Assembly (NCBI GenBank): GCA_016271365.2
Contig: CM057456.1
Location: 891,246,001 to 891,310,000, forward strand
Direction: 5' to 3'
DNA: 64,000 nt
Source: Neoceratodus forsteri
Lineage: Eukaryota; Chordata; Ceratodontiformes; Ceratodontidae
This document shows, one piece after another, positions 1 through 13,700 of this stretch (within the stretch, counting starts at the first letter, position 1; the number at the start of each line of letters is the position of its first letter). The notes beneath the pieces were generated by a model. It worked only from the letters and a program-made list of their open reading frames with translations. It ran no database searches and was not told the DNA's origin. A program made the position numbers and the translations under genes.

Positions 1-239
1 ACTGGCCACAGAGGACCAGAGTCTTACAACTGGCTTTTGACATATTGTGTATTGCTATCCCTCCCTCATTTCATACCTGGTCTGCCCATTCTATACAGTT
101 TGTATAACAATCCTTTTCCAGAAAGATGTGGGTTGTTAACAGTCTGCCAGTTAAAGCACTAGCAGCCACAGCACTAACTGCTTTGCCCATCAGAATGGGG
201 GCAGGCGGAGTTTAAAATATAAGCATAAACAGGAGTTTT
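1..239. other. Intron sequence, nothing recognised
   Basis: Moderately AT-rich sequence. I see no coding region, repeat or RNA gene. It lies downstream (minus strand) of the exon at 2145-2290, so it is presumably intronic. Confidence 0.5.
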
Positions 240-1330
240 TTTGTTTGTTTGTTTCTTTTGAGTGGCCTACCTCCTTGGCTGTGGTGTTCCCTATGGTTCC
301 CCGATTCTGGTCCACTGGCGGCTCCTGCACTGGGCACCATACCCAAGCTGCTACCTCTTCCCTTCTTCTCTTAGGGCACGTCCTGGACTCCCTTCATGGA
401 AGGCCAAGGGATCAGGGCAGAGGGAGCTCCAAGAGCATCCAGTGCAGTACCAATGAGACCCTCATCTGTGCCAAAGGATTCAGCTGTTTTGTCCCCTGAA
501 TACCCCCTCCATGGCACGGGCATGAAAAGACACCAAGGACGCTGCTGCACATGCTCCCACGTACCACACATCGGATGTCTGCCCGCGTCTACCCCACCAC
601 TGCGCCACGAGTTGCACTACCCCCTTGCCATCACCAGGAGCCAGCACCTTCACGGGAGTCCTTCCCCACCTTCCCTGGACAGCAGTCTTGGGGACGCTCA
701 ATTTTCCTCCCGCAGGCCGACCCCCTGATGATCCAAGTCTGCAACTGAATCCGGGTCACAGGCATGGCGCGAGGTGTGGCATCCAGCACCTCAGTGCCAC
801 TGGGCCAGCATAAATAGGAGGTTTAAGCAGGAAGCAAGTGGTTCCAGTTTGGGTTTAGAAGAGGGTCATTAGCAGCATTCGAGGGAGCAGGCAGCGTCTG
901 TACCAGTGCCTGCATACAAGTTTGGATTCTGGGTACATGGAAAGGGGGGGGTCCTACTGGTCTTGGATCAATGGCAGGTTGCCCAGGCTGCCATGGCGTG
1001 GGATTCCTCCGAGTTCCACAGCACTGTTGAGAACTGTTGGGGGACAACCAACCTTGACTTGGTGGCAGGGCACCATGGTGGGGTGGCACCGTACCCCTTG
1101 TAGGAGTCTTCCTGCTCATACTAGTGGGGGATGGAAAGATTTGGGGCTGGGTTGCTGGAAGGACTTTCAGAGTTGCTGTAGGGAGATCTAGTAGCCATGT
1201 GTGATGTGGAACTAGATTGGGGATTGGTCACCCCTTGAAGGGGAGTGACGCCAGTCAGAGGCTGCAATTTCATGTTTCTCTGGGGGTTCCTTCGGGCTCA
1301 GTTCCCAGCCTGGAAGTCTTCAGGCAGGTG
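240..1330. other. Unassigned GC-rich block
   Basis: About 1.1 kb that is clearly richer in G and C than its AT-rich surroundings, with several overlapping short open frames on both strands (for example 396-728 plus and 823-1119 minus). None contains a domain I recognise, and no terminal repeat or target duplication is obvious. The abrupt composition change suggests an old inserted element or a retrocopy rather than normal intron. I cannot name it. The next downstream exon expected for the host gene is not here. Confidence 0.35.
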
Positions 1331-2371
<1,041 letters not shown>

Positions 2372-2694
2372 TCATGTTCTACTACATTTAAATCAAGAAT
2401 ATCAGATAAACTGTAGCTAAGCCATTCAATAACTGTGGCATGAGAAACAAGTAGCTGTCAAAGCCAATGGAGTGTACAACCCTTTCTTGAAGAGTGTCCC
2501 TTTTTAATGGCTGCACAGCTCTGCCGTATTGCTATCATCAGAAAACAGGGTCTAAATTTCTAATGCAGCATAGCTTTTATTATAAGGAAGCGGAATGGAA
2601 TGAAAGCTGCATTCACTAAACTGTGTTTCCTCCCCTTCCCCCCAGCTCTGTTGTTAGGAGGGAGTGGAATCCCTCCACGTCCTCCCATTCACTG

Positions 2695-3020
2695 TAATGT
2701 GGAATCTGCAGTAGTAGTAGCTCAGGCTTCACAGTTCATTAGCAGCTCCCCCCGTCTTCCTTTTTCAAAAAAGTTCAATCTAGTTTGCTAGATTAAAAAT
2801 AAAAAAAAATATCCTTGCAAAATAAATGTCACTATATTTTCTGAGACTAAGACACTAACAGATTTATTTTACAGTGCCAGTGGCCTAAGGGTTAAATCAA
2901 AAAGACACTGTAATCTGCAGTAGCTCAGGTTTCACAGTTCATTACCAACTCTTTGTGGCAAGGTAATTCAATCACAGATGTCCTTGTTTATTGACTTCCT
3001 TTTCCAAAAAATTGCAACAT
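2695..3020. repeat. Imperfect direct duplication of about 100 bp
   Basis: Two related stretches, about 2695-2790 and 2905-3020, share the order 'gtaatctgcagtag', 'agctcagg', 'ttcacagttcatta' and then a 'cttccttttcaaaaa'-type run. The second has extra sequence between the last two blocks. This looks like an old local duplication or two copies of a short dispersed repeat. No function is suggested. Confidence 0.6.
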
Positions 3021-3460
3021 TTCAAAGTCAACCATTAACAAAAATAAAGGGAAAAATAATAGTGTGCACATCTGTTGTTTCAGCACACCAGATCATTACA
3101 ACCCCTAATAGTGGAATTATCTGAAAAGTTTAAGGACCAACACACACACACCCCTCTCTCTCTAGTCCCTCCCCATCTGTCTCTATCTCTGAGACTGACA
3201 CTGATACACACAAACACGATTAAATAACTTAGGTAATAACACTGCAATATACCACCTCTCAGCACACAACCAAAATAAATGTTACTGCTTTGGCGCTATA
3301 TGAGTGCAGTCCAGATTACTGGCACTATTCAATATTAATGCAGTCACTGCTGAAATCTCATTTCTGCATGTAACAATATTTTAGTTATCAATGGCATTTA
3401 TTTTTTTTTGTTACAAAACAGCACTGACTGACAAGTGTATTTCATATCACCCTCCCATAG

Positions 3461-3462
<2 letters not shown>

Positions 3463-3490
<28 letters not shown>
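3463..3490. repeat. (AT)n microsatellite
   Basis: About 14 perfect AT units in AT-rich intron sequence. Likely length-polymorphic. Confidence 0.95.
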
Positions 3491-3496
<6 letters not shown>

Positions 3497-5849
3497 CACT
3501 GTCATACTCAAAGATTGGTGTAGGTAGACAAATTGGTCTCACTCACTTCCCCCATAATCTCCCTCCACTGGATTCTAAATCATTAATCCAATGGAAGTAA
3601 AAACAACAGAGCAGAGCCTGTACAAAGCCAGCAATGAAAGTGCATAACCTAGAAAAGCCTTGGCAAAAAGAAAATTACCCCAAACCAGGACTGACTATCT
3701 TAAGGGGCATATAGAGCAGATTAATCTTTCAGAAAAGGGGGCAATCAGGTAGCCAGTTTAACTTTAACTCCTGCACATATGTATCAGCAACGCTTCACTT
3801 ATACTATAAACATTTAAAGACAGACTGCATCACCACACTGTGTTTAATAAAAAAAAAAAATGAAAACAGACCAATTAACCATGCACTCTATGGGTTTTAG
3901 TTTAGCAGAGAGCTACTGAGTTGTGTATTTCAGTGGAGTATAGCGTGGTGAGAAATTATGCTAATTCAGTATACACATTTTGTTTAGCCATTTCATAATA
4001 CGCTACCCATGTGCTCTGTCGTCTTAATTTTTAATCCTTTCACCCTTTTTGCTATACTTTACATATTGGTAGTTACTCTGATGCCAATACGAGTTAAGCC
4101 TAGCTTTAATCAGAGTGTGTTTCATGAATTAAAACTGCACCTTAGAAATTCACTGTTTTTCCTACATTGAATACACATTAAGAAGGAATAATCACATTTG
4201 CTTTGGATAATAATTAAAAAAGTCCCAGTTAGGCATGGCTCTGTCTCTATCTTTACTGTTGTAACTTGCAACAAGGTTAAAATATCATGCATTTCACAAT
4301 GTTTTATTTAACGTTAATATTACAGTACTTTCAACTCCGGTCAGATTTTTTTCTTGATGACACAGTATTTATGTAACAAAACAAAGAATAATAAAAGTTG
4401 TATAAAAAAACAGTTACGTGTCATCATTACAGTTTGCCGAGTGTGGTGTGGGTGACTATTCAAAAAAGGCTACAAGATTCCCTGTTGCTCCACTATCATT
4501 TATGTACATTGGTTAAAGAGACATGTTGCATAGAGGTTTTCTATTAATATAGTTTTAGATGAGCATTGTGCTCATTTGCTGTAGCAAAACAATGTGTTTA
4601 TGAGTAGCACTCAGGAACTAACAATTGTTAGAGTAGAAAGTGAAGTAAGCATAGCGCATGGTAAACACCTTTATAATGTGATTTTTGGTATCTTGTGTTG
4701 TTGAGGTCTATTATTTATGACATGCATTTCTTTTATTTGATAAGCTCTTGGCAATAATTTATGAACTACTACTGAGCATAAACTAACAAGATTACAGTTA
4801 CATGCACATGAGATCAATGTCCCCTGAAAAGCTATTAGTAGTTCACTAATAGAAATCATATCACTCTGAACACTTCAGCCATTTTTTTATTCAAAGTCAC
4901 AAACAACATTTTGTTTATCCAATAGAAAAAATTCTGCCTAACTGAACTATCAAAGCAATGAAAAAAAAAAGTAGAAACTGAACAGCACAGTGTGCACTGG
5001 AATCTTGTTTAGTATGTTTTCAGTAATAGTTGTAGTTGATAATGATTTACTAAGAGCTTTTATCAAGTGTAGTATTGTAAATAATAATGTGGATCAAGGA
5101 TGGACTGCTGTAAATCAGTCATTCTGCAGATGTGAACACAACTATGTTATTGCTCATGTTTGTTAAATACATCTCCAGCTGTGATATTATACAAATTGAG
5201 GGGACTTGACAAGTACAGCTTTGCAATTAACAATTTCAACTTTACCAGTGATGACTGACTAGACCCTTGCTTAAAATTTGGAGTGAAATACTAGTCTGAC
5301 AAGATTTACCTTCGATTTGCTTATTTAAGTTCCACAAGCAAGAAGGACTGAAACTGCCTATGTCTATCTTTTGTTTGTAACTTACTTTTTATTACTGTTT
5401 GACAGTTCCAAATTAACATGTTTAAAATCCAGCATGGTACATGTAATTCCATTAAAGTGAATAACAGTTATGGACATGTTTTTAGTTACTCAAGTGGCTA
5501 TAATACTGATTCTTTCTCTTACAGGGAAAGAAGAAACAGTTCAAATGCTAACAGAAGAGTCCTTCTAGATGTTATTCCTTCACCCTTTTCTTTGTCTTCG
5601 GGTTCTGTATAAGGGTGTTTGAATGTTAACTGCATTTGTTTCTGAGTCTATCATAATTGTTACAATGTCTTTGTACCATATAACAGAACTAACAAAACAA
5701 ATTATAATTTAATCCAGAACTCTTTGTACCATAAAACCCAGACCAAGTAATGAAATAAACTGAGAATTTTTACAGACCTTAAATTCTAACTCTGTGTGTA
5801 TGGTGTTTCATTTAATTAATGTAGAATAATTTGATTTTATTTTGATTTC
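3491..5849. other. AT-rich intron, no gene seen
   Basis: About 2.4 kb of AT-rich sequence with short homopolymer A and T runs. No coding exon, RNA gene or recognisable mobile element. It may contain decayed repeats that I cannot see. Confidence 0.5.
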
Positions 5850-5879
5850 ATTTTCAAAGGGGGTTGGTTGCATTACAAT

Positions 5880-8467
5880 AGCTCTACTGTAAAAAGGAGA
5901 TAGCAGCTGTCCCAATCCTCTGGTTGGCCTCTCCCTCCTGCAAATGCCGGGGTGCCAGATTTCCAGAAATGTATCTGGTCTTATCCTTGGACTAGCAGTA
6001 ATTTTCTCCATGTGCTCAAGCTCCTCCACATTATCTCTCCATTGCTGTAAGTTACGTGACTCTCAGGACATCCATGTTTGGGTAATACATTTGAGTGCAG
6101 TTAGTCTCAAGATGTAGAAAAGTTTATTTTGTAGTTTAGATTTGAAACTACCATGCCCCTCTGAAATTCCCAATACTAGGTTTATAAAAGTGAGTGGGAC
6201 TTGGATCCCAAAGATGGTTTGCATCTAGGTTTGTATTTGAGGCCAACATAGCGTCAGCTTTGGGCAGTCCCAGAAAATGTGGAGGTATGAGCCCACTTGT
6301 CCGCACTCTCTCCAGCAGTGGTCGGTGTAAGTAGTGTTAAAATGTTTTGTGATAGTCAGGGTTCTAAAATATCTCACTAGAACCTTCCAGTAAAATTCTC
6401 CCCAAGAAGGGGAGGATGTTATTTTCCACCCCTCTTTAAATAGATTTGTCCACCCTTTCTCTGTAATGGGCTGGGAGAGCTCCTGACTCCATTTGAGTCG
6501 AAATTTGTCAGTATAAGACTCATTAGGGGTAATCAGAAGATGGTATGTTTGCGAGAGAGGTCTAATTTTATCTCGTAGAATGGCCCACCCATAAAATAAT
6601 TCCTCTAATTCTGTCTGGGTCCTTAGTAGCTGTTTGAGGTTTTGTGGTTGTACGACAAAGTGACACACCTGTAAGAAACGAAAGTGGTCTTCTTTTCTAA
6701 GTTTATATTTTCTTTGTAGTTGGTTAAATGTAGTGCAGATCCCCTTCTCCTGCAGCTGTGTAAATCTGGTGAGGCCCTGAGTTTCCCAGAAACAGTACCC
6801 TTGATCTAAGCTGTGGGAGAATAAAGGACTCATGGTGTCTGATTAAAGACAGTGGACCTAGTCCATTGGGGGTAACAGTCAGTTTATGGAGGTGTAGCAA
6901 GGCCTTGACAGTATGCCTGGTCCAAGGATTTATGACACTCCGCAATAGCTGTGGTGAGACAGAACCTGTGGTTAATGCCCATATTTTGTGTGAGGGGAGT
7001 TGCTGTAGCTCCATTTGATACCAACCTGCCTCTTCCTTTTGTTTTATCCACGTGTGTAGCTACAGGCTCTGTGCTGCCAGATATTTTGGTAGGCCCAGAC
7101 CTCCAGACTGGGAATATAAAGCAAGGATCTTGAGATTCTCAGCTTCTTGCCTTCCCAGATGAATATGCATAGGATGGAGTAGATCTCTCGCCAAAATGGG
7201 TGGAGGATTGGGATTGGGAGAGTTTGGAACTGGAATAAGAGCCTAGGTAAAATGTTCATTTTAATTCTTTGCATCCTTCTGTGTAATGTTAGGGGAAGGA
7301 CTTGCCACCAGGCTATATCTTGTTTTATGACTTAGAGAAGTTTTAGATAGTTACCTGACTATAATTTGGAAATATCTGCTGCTATCTGGATACCTAAGCA
7401 TTTAAATGTATTGTGCGGGGGCCCATGCAAAAGGGAATTTTATACAAAAGTCTGGAGAGGGGGAGCCACTCAGTATCATGGCCTTTGATTCAGTTAAATT
7501 AATTTTATATCTTGCTATTTTATGGAAGTCATCTGGGCTGTCCAACAGGGGCTGTACAGAGTTTTCTGGGCCTCCCAGGAACAGCAGGGTATCGTCAGCA
7601 TATAGTGCTATTTTATATTCTTGTTGGCTGATAGTTACTCCCTTTATATCTGGATGTCCCCTATAAACAATGCTAGGGGTTCCAGGGATAGGGCGAACAA
7701 AAGAGAGGAAGAGGCAGCCTTGTTGTGTACCGCGGTTCAGCTGGAACCTGCTAGATTGACATCCATTTATTTTTATTGTAAACTCAGGGTCTGAATATAG
7801 GACGTCACTTACCTTTACAAATCTATCTCCTAAGTTAAATTTTGACAGGACTTCTGATAAAAAGCACCAGTCTACCCTGTCAAATGCTTTCTCCGCATCT
7901 ACGCTTATAGCCATCTGAAATTTCTTTTGTCCGCCATGGGCCGTGATTATATTAAGGAATCTCCTAATATTGTCTTGTAGTAGTCGCCCCTTTATGAACC
8001 CTGTTTGGTTATGGTGACTAAGGTCTTGGATAACTGTCTGAAGTCTGTTTGCCAGTATACCTGTAAATAACTTCAGGTCCATATCTAATACTGAAATACG
8101 GTGGTAAGAGCCACACTCTAGAGGGTCTTTGCCTGCCTTTAGTATAATGGAGAGCTGGACTTGGCACCATGAGGGGGCACTAGGCTCATCTTGTTGTAAG
8201 ACAGAGTTAGTGGCTTCAAGTAGCAGCAGTAGAAGCTCTTTTTGAAAGGACTTATATAATTCTGTCAGATATCCATCCGGGCCTGGTGCTTTTGAACACT
8301 TTAGGTGTCTCACCTGGTTAGTGAGTTCTTGCAAGGTGATCGGTTTCCCTAATGTGTCTGCCTGTATCTTAGAAAGGGATGGGATTTCGACTTTGGCTAT
8401 GTATTTTTGGACATTTTCCTCATGCTTATGGCCTCTGGGGAGTATAATTGTTTCCTCTGGAAATCTG
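5880..8467 (-). pseudogene. L1 ORF2, 3' part: reverse transcriptase and C-terminal domain
   Basis: Continues the ORF2 interrupted at 8468-10169. Towards its start it has the L1 linker (CSKAPGPDGY near 8280), then the palm motifs (DAEKAFDRVDW near 7890) and an intact YADD catalytic box at 7591-7602. It continues with the typical L1 C-terminal signals (IKMNILPRLLFQFQ and FIWEGKK around 7150-7260, a WDCPK box near 6265 and a late IWHPGICR segment near 5940). The family role is target-primed reverse transcription of the element's own RNA. Several frame changes (for example near 7280-7400 and near 7020) and stops break it. The L1 assignment is firm; activity is not possible. Confidence 0.88.
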
Positions 8468-8469
8468 CT

Positions 8470-9837
8470 TACATCACTCCCATACATAAAAGTGGTGACC
8501 GCTCTTCCACCAAACAACTGCCGCCCCATCTCTATATTACCACCCCTGTCTAAGGCCCTAGAACGCATTGTCGCCGACCAACTCACTGACCACCTTAACA
8601 AATACCACCTTCTATCCAAGCAGCAACACGGTTTCCGAAAGGGCCATAGCACAACCACCGCCCTCCTCGAATTTACCTCCCATGTCCACACAGCCCTGGA
8701 CCACGGCCATCTCACTGGTGCCATCTCCTCGTGGACCTATCTAAGGCCTTCAATACCGTTAACCATGCCCTCCTACTGAACACCCTAGCCTACACGGGGC
8801 TCTTCAATGATGCCCTAAACTGGTTCACCAGCTATCTCTTCGATAGAATGCAGTTAGTCAAGGTAGGACCTATCCTGTCCCCCTGCCTCCCTATCCACTC
8901 CGGTGTCCCCCAGGACTCCATACTCGGCCCCCTCCTCTTCAGCCTATACCTCAACTCCCTCCCATCATCATGCACCGGAAATATGCTCCTATACGCAGAT
9001 GGTGCGGTCCTGTTCGCCTCTGACCCTACCCCCCTCAAACTTCACCAAACCCTCCAACACTCTTTCCGTGAGATTGAAGACTGGCTCACCGCCCAGCGTC
9101 TTACCATTAACTACAGTAAGACAAAAGTCATGATATTTGCCCACCCCAGAACCCACTCAAGAACCCTCTGCCCCAATTTCACTGCCAACCAGACCCCACT
9201 AGAACTAGTTAGCCAGTTTAAATACCTAGGGATCACATTAGACCCTGCCCTAAGCTTTCATCAACATATCCTACACCTCTCAACAGCCCTTAGCGCTAGG
9301 CTGGGTGTACTATACCGTTTCAAACACTGTCTCACACCTGAAGCCTTAAAACTTACCATAAACTCCTCAATCCTCTCCCTACTAGACTATGTCATCCTAA
9401 TCTATAGTGCTGCACCATCCTCTGCCCTAGACAGACTTCGTCTCGTGCTTAACAAAGCCTGTCACCTCTTTCTTGGATGTGATCGTCTTACCCACTCCTG
9501 CACCCTATACAGCAGCACAAACTGGCTAAACCTTGATAACCGAATTAGGTACCACAACTGCCTTATGACCAAAAAGGCCTTACTTGGTCTCACCCCTCCT
9601 ACCCTTAACCAAATCATCCACCCAATACCTCCTGGCAAAACAACTCGTAGCTCGAACAAACGGCTGCTATGGGTCCCCCATGCCCGGAACTCCCAATTCC
9701 AGTGTACTTTCAGCTACAGAGCCCCCACCTGGTCTAATGCCCTCCCTAGTCACATAACAAACGAATCAAGGCTTGGTCCCTATAAATCCAAGCTGAGGAC
9801 ACACCTTCAGGCCACTAACCAATGTGACTGCCCTTAA
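8470..9837 (+). pseudogene. Reverse transcriptase of the nested LINE
   Basis: The frame runs from the RT fingers (RPISILPPLSKALERIVADQ near 8530, QHGFRKGHST near 8630), through one frameshift near 8730, into palm motifs (DLSKAFNTVNH at 8734-8766, GVPQDSILGPLLF near 8910), the catalytic box at 8992-9003, the thumb-like KYLGITLDP near 9230 and a C-terminal region ending at a stop after CDCP at 9835. Two signature residues are changed: the catalytic box reads YADG instead of YADD, and GVPQG reads GVPQD. With the frameshift this makes the copy catalytically dead. The endonuclease region is absent because of 5' truncation. Confidence 0.9.
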
Positions 9838-10112
9838 CTCCAGAATGTCCTATCCCTCCTTCCCCCCCCCAAAAAAAAAAATTACACACCCTCTCCTATT
9901 CTCCCCGCTTACCAATTAACCCTCATGAATCATCTATATGACTATCAGCCTTTACAGAGCCCTCTGTATCCTCTGGCTGTGCTATAGGAATGCAAAGCGA
10001 AACTACTGTCAGTCAATCTATGTAACTACCTCTAACTATTAATATGTTGTAATGTTTTTCTGTAACCTGCATCGTCAAGTCCACTCCATGTGCCTGTATG
10101 TATGACGTGGAA

Positions 10113-10141
10113 CCTTTGTAAATGAGTCCCTGACTCAAAGG
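10113..10141 (+). other. 3'-UTR stem-loop of the nested LINE
   Basis: CCTTT (10113-10117) can pair with AAAGG (10137-10141), and GAGTC (10124-10128) with GACTC (10132-10136), around a CCT loop. The A-rich tail follows. The same structure with compensatory base changes is present at 45394-45422 and 60934-60963, so it is probably the RNA feature the reverse transcriptase recognises. Confidence 0.7.
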
Positions 10142-10169
10142 TCTTTCTGAATATTACAATAAATAAATA

Positions 10170-11394
10170 AAAGTCTGCAAATTGTTGTGATATTTCTTTT
10201 GGGGAAGTCAGGACTTTATTTGTGCTATCTTGTTTCAGTTTAAGAACCGCCTTGTTAGCTATTTCCTTTCTCAGCTGTGCCGCCAACAATCTTCCAGCCC
10301 GATTGCCCTGTTCAAAGAACCTCTGTTTAGTAAATCCTAATATACCTACTATTTTAAAATTCAATAATTGAGAGAGGTCTCTTCTTTTCTGTGTTAATTT
10401 TTGGGCTGGCTTTGTGTTGGCTTTCCAGTTCTAATATTTCCTTCTCCAAGTCTCTCTGTTTTTTCATCTAGTCCTTTTGTTCTCTGGTGGCATATGAAAT
10501 TAATTTTCCCCTTAAATAAGCTTTTAAAGTGTCCCAGTATATTGGGGGGGAGACACATCCTCTGGGGGGTTTAATTGTTGGAACGCCTTGACTTCCACCC
10601 TAATTAATGACTTACAATTTTCCTGGTTAAGGAGGCTAATATTTAGGTGCTAGGTGGCATTTTTGGTTGGTGTATCCAGCACCAATTTTAAAGTAACTGA
10701 GGCATGGTCAGAGAGACCTATACTGCCTATAAGAACTGATGCTGCCATCTAGGCCCAGGATAAGAAAGTAATCGAGCCTTGAGTAGAGGTTGTGTCTTGG
10801 TGAATAGTATGAGTAGTCTCGTGTTGTGGGGTTAAGATGCCTCCATATATCTATGAGCCCACATTCTAGTATTGTGTGTGACAGGGCTAACGAGGCCCGA
10901 GACTTCTTATTGGGGTGGTGTCCTGATTTGTCCAATTGCGGGGACAAAGTTGTACTGAAGTCACCGCCTATAATTATTAAGCTAGATGGGTCTATGGCTG
11001 CTTTTGAAATGACTTTGGTCAGAAACGGGATCCTTAGGTGGTCCTCACTGGGGGCATAAAGACTTAGGATTGTACATGTTCGTTCCCCTAGTTCTCCCTG
11101 AAGTAAGACAGATTTACCCTCTGGATCAAGCTGAACATCCTGCACCTTCAATACAAGGTGTTTTCGGATTAGGATTGCCACCCCCCACTTACATGTATTT
11201 TGCTGACAATGCAGTGCATAACTTTCTCCCAGCCATGATCTCTTCAATTTAGAATGCTCTACTGCATTCAGATGTGTTTCTTGTATAAGAGCCACGTCTG
11301 TTCTCAGATGTTTTAATTCTTACAATAATCTGTCCCTTTTGATTTGGTTATGTAGCCCTTTAACATTGTAAGTAGATACATTTAGTTCAGTCAT
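10170..11394 (-). pseudogene. L1 ORF2, 5' part: apurinic-like endonuclease and linker
   Basis: The start is placed at the ATG at 11392-11394, from which the frame reads an endonuclease opening (STYNVKGLHNQIKR), one early stop, then the conserved LIQETH motif at about 11280. Further motifs are IIIGGDF near 10970 and SRLDYFLI near 10770. The family enzyme nicks target DNA to prime reverse transcription. The linker towards the RT (10032-10364) contains a KEISQQFADFY-like segment that joins in frame to the RT half beyond the nested LINE. Stops and frame changes occur near 11330 and 10400-10700. Confidence 0.86.
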
Positions 11395-12499
11395 CTTTAC
11401 ATAATAACCACAGGGGGTTCAGCTTGATCTTGAAGAACACCACACATATCTTGGTCTTTAGGTCCTGGTACATTAAAACATGACAATAATTCTAAACTTA
11501 GTAGAACAGTAAAATAGTTAACCAACACTTTCAATATGGAGAGAAAATGAAGCCATTTACTTTGTGTGATCTTTATTTTGACTTCTTTTATATATAATTA
11601 AACACTTCAAGGTGTTTATCCACTAGTACACCCTCCCACCTACGGTATGGTAGGTATCCAACTGGGTGTCAGAGTATCCACTAAGGGTACTCCTTCTCTG
11701 ACTACTGCAGAAACGTTGTATTCAGAGGGAAATAGAGGTCAGCGAGGATGTATCTCTGCCCTAAGCAGCAGTATCCCTCTCCATCTAAAAGGTGATGAGG
11801 AGTATGTACTGCTGTATCAGGAGCATGTGCATGGACTACCTCCGACCCCAATGCTGTCAGGTTTCAACTTGGCATTCTTTTGTAGGCTTAGTGCATAAAC
11901 TTTGAACAAGCTAAGAGATCCTGCCCTTGGCATGAAAAAAGGGGAGGGGGCATTTCCCCATATGAATGGTGACAATGCAGAAAGATCGCCAATCTGAAAA
12001 GCATAGACTCAAACCAAAAAGAAAAACAATGGGACAGTAGTTTTTTCCTCCTCCTAGTGTTGGCGAGTCTGGCAAACTGCCAAACTACAGGTATGGAGTC
12101 GTCGATCGAACATAATCACAAGGTATGCTGCACTTCAATCAACATAATTCTTCTGCTGTAGCAGACTTTCCAATTGGGTGATACGGCTATTACCCCTGTT
12201 AAAATATAAACATTAAATATAAATGTAACGTTAAATACAATTGCCTTCTTTAAAGAAAAATAAACTTTACTGGAGGGATTTTTAACCAAAAATCGCAGCT
12301 CCTGCAAGTGATTCGGATGCTAATTATAAAGAAATAAAATTAGCTCATTAGCTGCTCCAGAGTATAACCCCTACATATGATATCATATACACAGATTCGA
12401 TTATACAGTAAAATTATTTTAGGAAGAAGAACATTTGTCTATCTCTAAGAACCATTTTAAGCGTCAGGATCTTTTTCACTAATTATATTGCTGAGATGT
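11395..12499 (-). other. L1 inter-ORF region or unassigned insert
   Basis: About 1.1 kb between the ORF2 start and the ORF1 end of the L1. Its length is greater than a usual L1 inter-ORF spacer. I see no domain, terminal repeat or tail in it, so it may be spacer plus an unrecognised old insertion. Confidence 0.35.
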
Positions 12500-13481
12500 G
12501 TGAGATATCTTTACAGAAAAAAAGAGAGCTCTATACTTGATTTTACCATCAGGAAATGTCTGTGAACAGTTCAGCTTAGTCCCTGGTTTGGGCCTGAGGT
12601 CGGAAGTTTGGGGCTGTCTGCGTTGGACATGCTCTGAGATGTGCTGGATCTTCCTTCTTTGGCCGCCTGCTTGATTTTATGCCAGAAGTCTGGATTCCTC
12701 TTAGAGATAGGTCGGGGGCCAGAGCGAGTTTGCCAGTTGGAGTTGTACAGTTCTTGTTCCAGGAACCTCGTGGTAACCTTTCCAGTGGAATATTATAGGA
12801 TGCGAGACATTCTCGGGCTTCTATTAGCTCTTCAAAGTGTTAAGTTCCTTGGCGATGAGACCACTCGCAGTTGAGCTGGATAGTCTAAGATGGCCTTTAG
12901 GCCACAACAGCTTAGTGATGGTCAGGACCTTTCTATGCTGAATCATCATTGTGGGGACAAAGCCATGCTCGAAGAAAAGTTTCCAATCGCCAAACACCAC
13001 TTCCTTTTTTGCCCAAGCAGTCTGGAGTATTTTTTATTTTGTGCGGAAATCAAGGAAGGCCATGATGACAGATCTTGGATGGGCTCTGGGATCCTTGGAA
13101 GAAGAAATCAGTGCACGATGAGCCCGGATGATATTGAGCGGTGAGTCAGTGGGCCAATCTAGTAATTCTTTTATTAGGCCCTCCATATATTCTATCATGT
13201 TGCCCTCTTCTGTTTTTTCGGGCAGTCCATGGATGCAGATGTTATTTCTATGCTATTTTCTAATTCCTCCACTCTTTTAAACAATCCTTGCTCTCGATGA
13301 TGTAGGCCAAGAAGTGCTGTGTTGTGGATGTCCATGAGCTGGGTGTATTCCGTTAGGCATACCTCAACTGCTTCTCGACTACCCTTTGGTCTCTCCTGGT
13401 GTCTGCTGCTATTGTTTCAAGTCGTTGAAGGGTCTCACCAATTCTTTGCACTTGTTCACATAATTGTTTGGAAGTAAATGG
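12500..13481 (-). pseudogene. L1 ORF1, RNA-binding and C-terminal part
   Basis: Read on the minus strand from the DIRS junction at 13481, the sequence gives a heptad-like coiled-coil stretch (QVQRIGETLQRLETIAADTR), then the ORF1 RRM-like block opening with NNICIHGLPE near 13230. An IIRAHRAL...DPRAHPRSVIMAFL segment follows near 13080-13130, and then the C-terminal domain. L1 ORF1 protein forms trimers and packages the element RNA. There are several stops (near 12890, 12920 and 13030) and a frame change near 13360. The end is uncertain (12500-12600). Confidence 0.82.
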
Positions 13482-13514
13482 AAATTACGTACCTACCGTA
13501 ATTCTTGATCTTCT

Positions 13515-13700
13515 CTTGTATCTTCACCATTCATTACTGCTGGGAGTAAGCTGGAAGCGTGCACCCGCTATGGGAGTTTTTTTTTTTTTTTTGAGGGAGG
13601 AGTCGGTGCCGATGGCGCCACCCATGAGAGCAATGCACTGCGTGGTGCGCGAGGGGCAGCCATTAGGTGCTGCAGACTCCTCCTCCATCCCAGTTCTGTA
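13515..13700. repeat. Left inverted terminal repeat of DIRS copy 1
   Basis: Matches the reverse complement of 17595-17810 over its length, including the GCGTGCACCCGCTATGGGAG block and a following poly-T stretch that appears as poly-A with interruptions in the partner. The outermost bases (13482-13514) are a left-end extension that is repeated only in the internal complementary region. Confidence 0.85.

Larger units (their letters stand above)
8468..10169 (+). mobile_element. 5'-truncated LINE (CR1/L2 group), nested in L1
   Basis: A plus-strand insert that starts inside the reverse transcriptase domain and ends with a stem-loop and an AATAAATAAATAAA tail, flanked by a short duplication of L1 sequence. 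It is closely related to the longer copy at 41520-45454: the first 100 bases match 43730-43830 of that copy. The 5' truncation is typical of incomplete target-primed reverse transcription. Its insertion is younger than the L1 it disrupts. Confidence 0.9.
8460..10178. repeat. Target-site duplication around the LINE insert in L1 ORF2
   Basis: The sequence at 8460-8467 (aaatctgc) is nearly repeated at 10170-10177 (aagtctgc). Read in the L1 frame on the minus strand both give the end of the same ORF2 segment, so removing the insert plus one copy rejoins the L1 reading frame. Confidence 0.75.

Noticed and set aside
396..1119. Short genes in the GC-rich block
   Set aside because: Frames overlap on both strands, lack recognisable domains and have no splice or promoter evidence.
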